A stretch of 33,101 nt of DNA, taken from the NCBI GenBank assembly GCA_003427395.1, contig BFEA01000897.1, forward strand, positions 163,663 to 196,763, in the 5' to 3' direction. Positions 1 to 8,934 of this stretch are shown piece after piece (the stretch's first letter is position 1; every line of letters starts with the position of its first letter). The notes beneath the pieces are model-generated. The model was not told the origin of the DNA, made no database searches, and worked only from the letters and a program-made list of their open reading frames with translations. The stretch comes from Chara braunii. Lineage: Eukaryota; Streptophyta; Charophyceae; Charales; Characeae. Made by a program: the position numbers and the translations under genes.

Positions 1-589
1 TTGGCGAGAACCTCCCTTCCCGCCACTACCACGACCATCCCACATGTCGGCGAGCATATGCCGCCGCCTACAAAATCGGAGTGCTGCCTATGGACAGTAC
101 AGCGACACGAAAGACACATGGCCGCAATAGGCAAACGNAATTGTAAAGCCCCCCTATGGCGTACAAAAACCCATGGCATATGTACACTCCGGCATGACGA
201 TGGGTGAACTGTCTTCAACCAAGTGAAGGCAGAGCAACACCGCGCAAGAGAAACAACAAGCACGACGAACACGCACATGCACAACGCCTATGAATCCCCC
301 GCGGTCATGACTGCAGGGTCAAACTCGGCGCGCGGCCAGGATCCCGACCGCAGGCCATGGCCCCTGCGGTTGGGTGCGGCCGAGAAATTCATATATTAAA
401 AAAAACAAAACTAATGGACCAAAAACAAAATACAAAGTATGGGGTTGTTGAGTTTGAGGATACCTGCAACCCTATTTTTTTGTTTTGGATTATGAAGTGT
501 TTTTTCATTTTAAAAAAATAGAAAACCAAAAAACAAGTATTTAAATTAAAAAAAACGTAATAAAAAAAAGAATTTTTTTTATTTTTCAT
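1..589. other. No recognised gene
   Basis: Mixed-composition sequence with an unresolved base at 138. From about 395 it becomes AT-rich with homopolymer A and T runs. A 68-codon open frame at 1-207 has no recognisable motif and contains the unresolved base. I see no transposon protein, RNA gene or promoter that can be supported here. Confidence 0.6.
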
Positions 590-842
590 GTTTGTGTACG
601 TGTGTGTGTGTGTGTGCATGTGCGGGGGGGGAGCGACGACCCCTTCCGCACCAATCAATCAATCAATCAAAAAAAAAAAAAAAAAAAGTAAAAAAAATGA
701 AACAGCGGGTTTGCGCGCGTGTGTGCGCGTGTGTGTGTGTGTGGTAGCGGGGGGGGGCGACCCCTTCCCCACCAATCAATCAATCAATCAATCAATTAAA
801 AAAAATAGAAAAAAAAAAAATCAGCGAGTTCGATCCCCGCGC

Positions 843-882
<40 letters not shown>

Positions 883-885
883 TGG
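590..885. repeat. Compound (TG)n-(CAAT)n-poly(A) repeat, about three units
   Basis: A motif order recurs: a (TG)n run, a G-run with 'gcgac(gac)cccttcc', then 'cacc(aatc)n', then poly(A). The first unit is about 598-716 and the second about 717-838. A third (GT)n run covers about 843-880. The G-run/'gacccctt'/CAAT block is conserved between units 1 and 2, so this is a decayed tandem repeat of about 120 bp rather than independent microsatellites. A similar (TG)n plus 'ccatcaatcaatcggtcaat' block stands at 7391-7448. The long VCVCVC and THTHTH open frames on the two strands are translations of this repeat and not genes. Confidence 0.85.
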
Positions 886-2339
886 GTGGGTGTAAACACG
901 GCCACCCCGTATATATGGGAAACAAGACATCACATTTGTCATATCATGACAAGTTAGCAGCAGTTTAAACATAGTGGGTGTTTTAGCCATCAACTCATCT
1001 GTGAGGATGCAAGAGGGTTTCAAGTTGTCATTAAGGTTATGGGGGAACATTTTAGTAATTAGAGTTAGTAATTACGGTTCTCGATGGCTGTTGAGGACAG
1101 CCATAGGGGGGGTGCACGCCCTGATGCCTGCTTTTCGCCGCTTAGCACCCATAGCAGCTCATCGGAGGGATTAGTCGTTAACAAGGCTCCTGTTAGTACA
1201 GAGGGTGGTAGGAAGTTGTAGTCAGGGGGTCGTGGGTACACACAACATGGGCGATCGGGGGTAAGAGTAAAGAGGATCCGTACCTGAGGAGTCATGTTTG
1301 GAGAAGTGGCGTAGTCAGTCGCTGCCATAGCTGCCATAGTTGTTGAGCTTCGGCGCAGCGATGGATCAGGAGCTTCGTTGGTCGAAGCATGGAGTGGCCG
1401 GCCCAAGAAGGTGCCTTCCCAGCCGCACACCAACGGTTAGCTCGCCTGGTTGCGTAGTATGAGGGTGGCGTATGCAGATGACCAGCAGCAGCATTGCTGC
1501 GTAGTGATNAGGTAATCTTTGTGCGTGGCAGAGTCGGAGGCTGAATGCAGGAGAAAGGTAGAGAGGTGGAATGTAGCTGAATACATAGTAATTGTGATAT
1601 GCCGGGTTTGTGGTAGTGGGCNTAGGAGGAAGAGGTATTCGCAACAGGGGAGGGTTAGCGGAGGCTGCCATTGCATTGAGGGGTATANATGTTTTGCCNT
1701 GCCAGGGGTGAATTGTAGGGAGGTAGCGGGTGGGGGGTGTAGTGTGATTACTCGGGCTGTATGAACGAGATTTTGTGTCGGGAGGGTAAGCTTGCGGGGG
1801 ACTTGGCTTAGTGTGACGTGGGCAAGTGCTTTCACTTAGGGTCGGAGGGAGTGAGCTGCATTACTGTACTTTACTGGGTGCATGCTTTTGTCTTGTTTGT
1901 GTTGCCGTGTCGTGTGGTGGCTATGGTGGTGTTTGTTGTGTAGTGGGGGTAGTGTGACAGTGGTTTTGTCACAGGTTGTCAGNGTCGTTTCGTTCGAGTG
2001 TCTTATATGGTAGGTCCTGTTGTGTTTTTTTGTGGTGTCAATTCGTGAAGGTGGTGTTTCACGTTTCGAACCTGGTCGCCGTGTTGCTTGGTGGTTGTAG
2101 TTCTTTTTTTAAGTGAGTTGTAGCTCTTTTTANTAAGAAAAGGGGTTTTGGGCGCGCAAGGTGTTGCTTGAGTATTTCACCCAGGCCCATAACCAAAGGT
2201 ATTGCATGAGCGTTTATACTAACTTGTAGGTTATTTTTTTACCGTTGTGTATAATCGGATTTGGTTTGTTGTTACTTGTGCATACATCGTGGTTTGTAAG
2301 TGGTGTTGGTGAGGGAGTTTCTTAACGGGGAGGAAAGTT
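886..2339. other. No recognised gene; scattered unresolved bases
   Basis: Unresolved single bases occur at 1509, 1622, 1688, 1699, 1983 and 2133. Small open frames exist on both strands but none has a recognisable motif. The plus strand becomes G- and T-rich from about 1850. The isolated Ns suggest conflicting reads over a repeated sequence, so reading frames here are unreliable. Confidence 0.55.
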
Positions 2340-2635
2340 TTGTGTATAGTTTATTATTTTAGGCTTCTATTGAGTTTTGTTATTATGATTTATTATTATT
2401 TTAACAAAAATTGCTATTATTATTATTATTATTGCCATTGCTTTAGTTTTATTATAATTAATATTATTTCCATTTTAACTTATTTATTTTATTATTTTTA
2501 TTTATTCTTATTTATTAAAAATAGAAAAAAATACTATTATTATTAATTTTTTTTTTTTTTTTTCTTATTCATATTTTTATTTTTTAAAAAATACTCTTAA
2601 TTTTTTTTATTTATTTTTTTAAATGTTGTGTGTGT

Positions 2636-2716
<81 letters not shown>
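2340..2716. repeat. AT-rich low-complexity tract followed by (TG)n
   Basis: 2340-2625 is almost entirely A and T, with TTATTA repeats and long T runs (for example about 2548-2563). A (TG)n tract of roughly 90 bp follows, to about 2715, with a few interruptions. The distal part from 2583 onward recurs at 17288 as the first sequence after the assembly gap. An AT-rich and homopolymer-rich stretch is a plausible cause of that gap. Confidence 0.9.
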
Positions 2717-3852
2717 GTTTTGACCCATAACCGGTATGTGCGGTATTATTTGTATGCTACATAGGTGTGTGGTCTTTTGTTTGCGTTGTGTACGGTTGGG
2801 GTGTGGTGTTCTATTTCTGGTGTGTGGGATAGCATTCAGTAGGTTGTAGTGGGGGTGTACTGGAGAGGACTTTTTTTTAGTTTATGCGATTATTTATTAT
2901 TTATATTTATAGTATTTTATTTTCTTTTCAGTTCCTTCAGTTCGTAGGGGCTGCATCGGTTCAGAGGGATTGTGTGGGACAGTTTTGTGTATGACATTTA
3001 GGAGCCTGGGTATAGCTGTTGGTCTGCTCCAGGTCCGACGTTTTGCCCGACTTTTGTCTAATTTGGCTTGGTCCAATGGTTTTTTTTTTTTTGCCTACCC
3101 CCCCCCCCAACGGGGGGTTGGTAATCATGACCCTTGTAGGCTGGGATTGTCGGTACCCAGTGTTACCCTGTGTTAGTTTGGCCCTTGGATAATTTTAGGC
3201 CTGTTTTTTTGACATAGAATCTGCCTTTCATTTTGGTCATTTGAGTTGTAAGTAGGAGGAAGTGGGACTTTTTTTCGTCGTAAAGCTTGTGCTGCTTCTG
3301 ATAGTCTATTTTCGAATACTGAGGGATAGATAAATAGTAATTGTGAATACGCCTTTGGTCTTTTTTCCGGATCCGACGTCGTAATATCCGCTATGCAGCG
3401 GTGTTTACGCATGGAGGTGGGTTTGTGGAAGTTGACGAGAAGTCTAGGGAGATGAGGGACGGTTCCCCCTGAAGAGACAGCGTGGCGGCTGTTGAAACCG
3501 GTAGGGGTGCCAACCCGCCAGAGTTGTATTTTGATTACTATACTGTATAATATGTTTTGCATGTTTTCACATGTCGGACTTTTTGTACTTGTCTGCGTTT
3601 AATCATCTGATCTACGTTTGTCACCTTCATCACAACTCGTTAAGGCTCGTGCGAACCAGCTGGGAAGTTGCCTAGCAAGTGTGAGCACATTATTTGTTTT
3701 CACTGAGTGTTTTATTGTGATTCACTGAGATTCACGGTGTTCGTCGTCGTCTTCTTTTCACGTTTGAAGAGTTGATGTCATCAAGTTTCGACACAGCTGG
3801 GGAAGGGTGACGTGCGTTCATTCCGACGCCGTTTTGTAAGGATGTCGGACTC
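2717..3852. other. Leader region of the repeat; no recognised gene
   Basis: Moderately AT-rich sequence with poly(T) and poly(C) runs near 3080-3110. Open frames at 2970-3176 (plus) and 3173-3562 (minus) have no motif I recognise and no supporting context. The stretch lies directly upstream of the acidic ORF at 3853 and could hold its 5' untranslated region or an upstream exon. I see no clear TATA element or splice pattern that would decide this. Confidence 0.4.
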
Positions 3853-4680
3853 TTGCGTGTGCATAAAATCACATGCCTTGTGACCACGCTGATCATACAA
3901 GCCCGGAGGACTAACATCGAGGGCGATCTTCTCCTCTTTCTCTTTGGATCGGTACGGTCGGGGCGCTGCCAGTTGATTGCGCAGGAGCTCATTGCGCCGA
4001 TCGTGCAATTGGCAGACGATCTCTCGCCCGACATCTATTCACAAAGCGACGACAGCCCTGCTCCATACGTTCTCGAACGGTCATTGGATCCAAACCTACA
4101 GTGGACGGCCTGTTTGGAGGAGCCCAGGGACGAAGATACGCTTCCTTCACGGCAGGAGTATCTGAAGCCTTATGACCTCATCCCTCACGCCTTCTATCCG
4201 AAGGGAGAGGAAGTGGTGATCGACGAGGATGAAGAAGACGAGGACGAAGAAGACGATGACGAGGAAACGTTGGAGGAAGGGAGCTATAGCGAGTATAGCG
4301 AGGACGGGCTGAGTGAAGAAGAAGAAGAGGAGGAAGAAGAAACCGGGTCTGAGTGGGAGGCCTTGCCGGAGGAAGCGGCGCGCACGGGCACGGAGGCGGA
4401 AGATCCGGAAGCAGCGCGAAAGCGCGAAGAAATTGCCACCGGGAAACGTCAGCTGGAGTTTGCCAGCGGAGCCAGCTTGCGCATTGGTAACGATCCGACC
4501 AGGGATCCGGAGCCTCCGAAGCGCGAAGATGGCGACCTAGCAGCAGCCACCCCAAGCGCAACGCGACGGAGACGGAGCCGATCCTCCTCCTCCTCCAGCC
4601 CCACCCGTCCCGCGGTTCGCCCACGTACCGATGCGGGAGATAGGCCTTCGTCCTCGGACGCTATCCCGCCGACCCCTTGA
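3853..4680 (+). CDS. Hypothetical acidic/RS-rich protein (copy A)
   Basis: An open frame of 275 codons with an ATG start. I do not recognise a family. Residues 1-125 are of mixed composition. Residues about 123-165 are a long acidic stretch of Asp/Glu runs. Residues about 166-235 are a charged Ala/Glu/Arg region. Residues about 236-250 are an Arg/Ser-rich patch (RRRRSRSSSSSS), and the end is Pro/Ser/Thr-rich. The layout suggests a soluble, largely disordered and possibly nuclear protein, which is inference from composition only. It overlaps by 50 nt the next plus-strand frame at 4631-5158. The two may be one gene split by a one-base frameshift, or two exons. An identical copy lies at 18558-19385. 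The upstream codons may belong to an untranslated leader, so the start is uncertain. Confidence 0.45.
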   Translation: MRVHKITCLVTTLIIQARRTNIEGDLLLFLFGSVRSGRCQLIAQELIAPIVQLADDLSPDIYSQSDDSPAPYVLERSLDPNLQWTACLEEPRDEDTLPSRQEYLKPYDLIPHAFYPKGEEVVIDEDEEDEDEEDDDEETLEEGSYSEYSEDGLSEEEEEEEEETGSEWEALPEEAARTGTEAEDPEAARKREEIATGKRQLEFASGASLRIGNDPTRDPEPPKREDGDLAAATPSATRRRRSRSSSSSSPTRPAVRPRTDAGDRPSSSDAIPPTP

Positions 4681-5158
4681 TTTTCTCACCCTCGAACAGA
4701 TCCGCACCCCCGTCACCTTCCCCCTCCATCCCTTCCTTCCCCATCTCTTTCGCGATTTCTACTCTACTCGCCTACTCGCTACCGTCCACCCCCACCCATC
4801 CCTTCAGCCCGCTGCTCCCACGTTCTGCTGGCATATCGTGCTGTTCAGTGCTGCATGGGAACGATGCAACGTGGTAGAAGTCTACTGCGTAGCCATGGGG
4901 ACAATCCCCGCTTGTCGCCACTACGAGTTCTTTCGAGCGGCGTTTTTCCGCACCCTCTCCTCCTTCTATTGCGACTACCTCGCTTCCCTCCCTCGCAGCG
5001 GCGATCACTTTCCTCGCTTCCACCGGATCATCCGATATGAGGAACTTCTGGTGACAGTAGAAAGGGTGAATCGCTACCTACCTCCACTTCCTTCCCGATG
5101 TCCCCGTGAGATCCCCCACATGTACCGCCTCTACTGGCCCATTCCAACTAGGAGGTAG
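4631..5158 (+). CDS. Hypothetical protein, helical, possible continuation of upstream ORF (copy A)
   Basis: An open frame of 175 codons in a different frame from the acidic ORF it overlaps. The first ~45 residues are basic and Pro-rich. Residues about 65-170 look like folded helical protein, with regular aromatic and leucine spacing such as FFRTLSSFYCDYL followed by RYEELLVTVERVNRYL. The spacing of Leu/Tyr/Trp positions faintly resembles the N-terminal helical repeats of cullins, but I cannot confirm this and give no name. The upstream ORF and this one fit a single protein of about 430 residues broken by a frameshift near 4640-4680. The stop at 5156-5158 is followed by a C-rich tract. An identical copy lies at 19336-19863. 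Confidence 0.4.
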   Translation: MREIGLRPRTLSRRPLDFLTLEQIRTPVTFPLHPFLPHLFRDFYSTRLLATVHPHPSLQPAAPTFCWHIVLFSAAWERCNVVEVYCVAMGTIPACRHYEFFRAAFFRTLSSFYCDYLASLPRSGDHFPRFHRIIRYEELLVTVERVNRYLPPLPSRCPREIPHMYRLYWPIPTRR

Positions 5159-7352
5159 ATCACGATCACGTGACTATTCCCCCCCCCCTCCCCCCTTTCC
5201 TCTCTTCATCTAATCGGCAGGGGAGAACGACACGAATCAGTAAGCTTCACAAAGACCACGCCATCGACGATGACGTCAACCTTCGCTCTGATTCGACGGG
5301 CAACGATAAATTGGGGTGCAGAGCACACGGAGAACCAGCGGACGATGATGGCGTCACCTGGACGACCATCGATGACTCCAGCAGCACGAGCCAACATATC
5401 ATTGCAATTGAAGATGGAGTCAACATGGACTCTGGCTGGATCGTTTGTTGATACGCTTGGTTCCTCATGCATCACTATGTTCTCTCTCTCCCTCTCTCCT
5501 TCTTCGCCACAACATGCAATCAGGAGATCACATAATTTTGGAACCCCCTGCGCGTCACATATGTGATGAACCACTTCCTGAACCTATGCTATCTTTTGTA
5601 CCCTTTTTGCTTATATCATACCAACCCCATAAAAACCCCGTTTTGTTTTTTTGATTTCGGGTGCCGCGTTTCGGGCCCCCATCTTTCGGAAGCCTTTTGG
5701 GTTCTGCTTTTTCTTTTTGCAATTCGGGAAATACATAGGAATTTCTTTCGTTGCGCAATAGGAGGATCCTATTGCTCCACGTACTTGATTGGCGAGCGGG
5801 AGTTATCGAAGGATCGACCGGGCGTCGTGCGCTGAGTCGGAGGGTGAGAAAGAAAAAGGCGCGAGAAGTAGCGCAAGACGGGTCCAAGATTCAGATGATC
5901 AAGAAAGGGAAATGAGCGCGCAAAGAGCGAAGCGGGAGAGAGAGAGAGAAAGAAAAAACAGTTACGAGGAGAGAGAAAGAGGAGGGGAGAAAAATGAGCG
6001 CGGGAGAGAGCGATGCGGGGGACAGAGAGGAGAAAGCTTCGCATGCGTCAACAAAAAGAGAGAAAAAGGCACCGAAGCAGTTACAACTTGCCTCTGTCCT
6101 AAACCAATTCAAAATTGAAATCACCATATCCGCGCGCGAAAGAGCGACGCGGGAAAAGAAAGTCCTACGCCTATTCATATCCCCACAAGATTCCGAGAGT
6201 TTTCCCCAACGCGACCGAGAACATTCACACACAAAAAGGACACGTCGAAGTTCCGCTTATCCCGAAATTCCCAACCGCGAGTGATTGGCCCATGGTCATA
6301 TTGGAAGTCACGACGAATGCGCCTTTTGTTGTTGCGGATCTTTGTCTCGAGCATGAGTGTGCGGCGGCAACGCCGAACTTCCTCTTTTCGGATCTTGTTA
6401 TCCCCTATCTCGACATTCCTCCCTCTTCTCTCTCTTTCCTCTACCTTTGAATGATGATGTGTCTCGATGTTTGTCTCTCTGCGTGCTTTCCTGTGTGAAA
6501 GAACTTCTTCCGGAACTCTTCCATTAGTTTTCTGGGTAATCCCCAGATGTCGAGGAGTTAACGCTCTTGTCTTGTGAACGGTGGATGTGTGTGTACACTT
6601 CCCTCGGTTGGTTTCCGACCTGTGTATCCTTGGCATTTTCGCACCTTCCACAGTGAATGTATGTATGGAAATACTTGCCTTTTTGCCGCACTTAGCGGGA
6701 TTTTGTTCGAGAATGCAAGAGTATTTAGATCTGTAGTTCTAAATTCATTGCGCATGCCATCTGCCTTATGCTGCACCACATTTGCAACCGATCTACAGGA
6801 CAGCCTCGAGAAATAAGGCGCCTGGGGCCAACACTGTAGTGGCTTACAAAAACTTGAGTCGCGGATCAATCCCTTTGATTACATGCATAATCGAGTTGAT
6901 GAAGTTTTTTTTTCTCTCTCTCTCGTGTGGAAAAGGATTGATTGGTGATTGCGCGAGTGTCCTTTTTTTTCTCGATGACGTCTCAGAATTTGTGCAATTG
7001 ATTGACATGTGGACCGACAAGCACCCTTCGATCAGGCGTCAACCTCCCATACCCCCCTATCAACACGACATTTTCCTTACAACGAGGAAAGGACACGTGT
7101 ATGCGAGTGGGACGTACGAGAAGCTGTCGCACGAATCGGCGGATGTAGCGGACCCACCAGGTGTGGTGCTCCGCTTGTGACAAAGATGGAGATGGAGGAA
7201 GAAGGGGGGAGCGAGATGGCACAACGCAGCTCCCCACGCAAGACTCCAACACACGTACTCCAAAATGTAAAAGTGAAGAATGAGGGTGAAAACAGACAAT
7301 GGCTGGGGTATTCCCCACCGGACTGACGGGACTGGACTGGACTGGCTGGTAC
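5159..7352. other. Repeat block 3' part: purine-rich tract, no recognised gene
   Basis: Numerous short overlapping frames on both strands have no motif I recognise. The plus strand is strongly purine-rich (GAGA/AAGA) from about 5840 to 6080, which generates long but meaningless Glu/Arg and Ser/Phe/Leu frames on opposite strands. The last bases before 7352 contain a short ACTGG tandem (about 7331-7345). In the other copy this runs on into further related CTGG/GGTACC sequence. Confidence 0.5.
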
Positions 7353-7390
7353 CTGTCTCTTATACACATCTAGATGTGTATAAGAGACAG
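7353..7390. other. Nextera mate-pair junction adapter (artefact)
   Basis: A perfect 38-bp palindrome made of the 19-base Tn5 mosaic end CTGTCTCTTATACACATCT followed immediately by its reverse complement. This is the circularisation junction of Nextera mate-pair libraries and not genomic DNA. Because it is palindromic, open frames crossing it on either strand contain the same artefactual peptide SYTHLDVYKRQ. The bases on its two sides are not neighbours in the genome. In a mate-pair circle the left side is the far end of a long fragment and the right side is its near end. Confidence 0.98.
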
Positions 7391-7681
7391 GTGTGTGTGT
7401 GTGTGTGCCTGCGTGTGTGTGTGTGTGTTCCATCAATCAATCGGTCAATAATACCTTGGACTTGTTGATCGGAAAAAAAAACAACAATTCTTTTACAGGA
7501 CTATATGCCTGGTTTCTCGCCTCCAATCCTTCTTCCCCCCACGTCCGGGCGTTCTTTCCCTCGTGCCTTCTTCCAAGCCTTCTTCCTCCCGACCTTCTAC
7601 CACGTTGCGTACAAATTGCGGAGGAAAAAAAAAAAAAAATGTCGATCTGTGGGGTGTGTTATTTGTTTTGTGGCAATTGGA
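7391..7681. repeat. (TG)n/(CAAT) low-complexity block and poly(A) run
   Basis: An interrupted (TG)n run at 7391-7428 is followed by a CAAT-type block to about 7448, related to the repeats at 590-800. The remainder is pyrimidine-rich, with an A-run of about 15 at 7625-7639. The minus-strand LINE remnant begins to be recognisable immediately to the right. The A-run is on the plus strand, so it is not the poly(A) tail of that minus-strand LINE. Confidence 0.7.
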
Positions 7682-8909
7682 TTATCCATGGCATATGTGA
7701 TTCGCGCTGAAGGGGTGCCGCAATGCTCTGATCAGACTATGGCTGTGTGGTGGACATAGCCTATGAAATGTGTCTTTTGTCATGCAGTCCACTTGTGCCA
7801 TCCCCCTTTCCCTTGCTCTCTTCGCCCAGGCGACTTGCTGTTTGATCTGAATAATCTCTTGTTTTTTCACTCCGTTAATCCTTTTTTCCCAATAGATATT
7901 TGTCAAAGGATCGACTCCCATCTGCTCCTCCGCTTCTTCAATCAGGGCCACACACTCTTGCTCTTCCTTATTTCTCTCCTTCGCTAGTATTCTGGAGAAA
8001 GCGTCCAGAGCTCTGGTCACCATGCGGAAACCAAGCTGAACCCACTCTTCTTCTGACGCAAACCAATCTTTCGTCCTTCCTCAATCCTCCCAATGTCTTT
8101 TGCACCAATTCAACACTGCCGTTTTTTTCAAATTCTCTGTATTTAAACGGAAACAGCCGGCCTCTTTCTTCACCGAACCTTAGTACCGCAGATACATGTT
8201 TGTGGTCCGACATGTGTGCCTTGGCCACCTGAACTTCAGTCATGGTCTCCCAAGCTGCTCCTTTAGCTAGTATCAAATCAAGCCTGCGCCTTGCCATTGG
8301 CTGATTATCCCTTTGCTGATTGGAGAACCAAGTGAAGCCCGACTCTTCCGGATGCACTTGTCGGAACGTATCAGTGAGTTCTCTCTCTGCCATGAACTGC
8401 AGGAGCATTCTTGCATCCACTTTCTGTTCTGAAGCCTCTGGCGAGTCCAAGCCTGGGTGAAGAACCGTGTTCAAGTCACCTGCGACCACCACGTTCTGGG
8501 CTTCTGGCACAATGTATTAGAGTTATGACAGGAAAGAGCGTCTTTCCCCGGGTACAGCGGATGCGTACACAGACATTAGGACCCACTCCTGTTCTTGCAT
8601 TTTAACTCTCACCCACACCCACTGACCCCAAATATTCGTTCTGCTGTCTACAATAGTTACTTCCAAGTCCCGGTGAATGAGAATTGCGGCCCCCCTTTTA
8701 GTGCCATCGGCCGGTGCCCAGAACTGAGGGCCGGACCACCAGCGCGCCAATTGAGTGATTTTTGACTCATCTAGTTTAGTTTCCTGCAGGAAGACGATTT
8801 GTGCCCTTTGTCTGTGTATCCACGTCTTTAGTCGGCTCCGTTTGAATGTTCGAGAGGTATCTCCCAGCCCTCGAGCATTCCATGTGGCAATGGTGAGTTT
8901 ATCCATCAT
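7682..8909 (-). pseudogene. LINE ORF2 fragment, apurinic-type endonuclease domain
   Basis: ORF2 of L1-type LINEs encodes an endonuclease that nicks the target for target-primed reverse transcription. Here the reading starts at ATG 8909. Visible endonuclease signatures, in order, are WNARGLG (Asn 11), LQETKLD (catalytic Glu 43), the VYAS segment, VVAGDLN, RRRLDLILA and MSDHKHV. The first 387 bases end in two closely spaced in-frame TAA codons (8525-8523 and 8519-8517), after which the same frame continues from 8516 to about 8050. A frameshift near 8030-8080 moves the linker into the frame of 8023-7682. No reverse transcriptase follows, so the fragment cannot be a functional retrotransposase. 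Paralogous to 30628-29654. Confidence 0.92.
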
Positions 8910-8934
8910 TTACCGGTGCTTGAGCGGTGCTGGT

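Larger units (their letters stand above)
2583..7352 (+). repeat. 4.77 kb direct repeat, copy A (probably an assembly duplicate)
   Basis: This block matches 17288-22057 at a constant offset of 14,705. Every open frame I compared is identical in both copies. Even the (TG)n tract and homopolymer runs keep the same length, which is not expected of two independently evolving genomic copies. Copy A ends exactly at a sequencing adapter (7353). Copy B begins exactly at an N gap (17287) and continues naturally past its right end. A recent real segmental duplication would also give identity, but its boundaries should not fall on an adapter and a gap. I therefore infer one genomic locus represented twice. 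Confidence 0.93.

Noticed and set aside
588-1050. Open frames rich in VCVCV and THTHTH on opposite strands
   Set aside because: They are translations of (TG)n tracts and poly(A) runs with no other content.
4178-4624. 148-codon minus-strand frame (and its copy at 18883-19329)
   Set aside because: It is the antisense shadow of the Glu/Asp- and Arg/Ser-rich coding strand, giving Leu/Pro/Arg-rich protein without motifs.
5789-6284. Glu/Arg-rich and Phe/Ser/Leu-rich frames on the two strands
   Set aside because: They result from the GAGA-rich tract and have no domain structure.
6983-7468. Open frames of 62-128 codons crossing 7353-7390
   Set aside because: They read through the synthetic adapter and carry its signature peptide, so they cannot be real genes.
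7620-7640. A-run as the poly(A) tail of LINE copy 1
   Set aside because: The LINE is on the minus strand, so its tail would appear as a T-run on the plus strand at this side.
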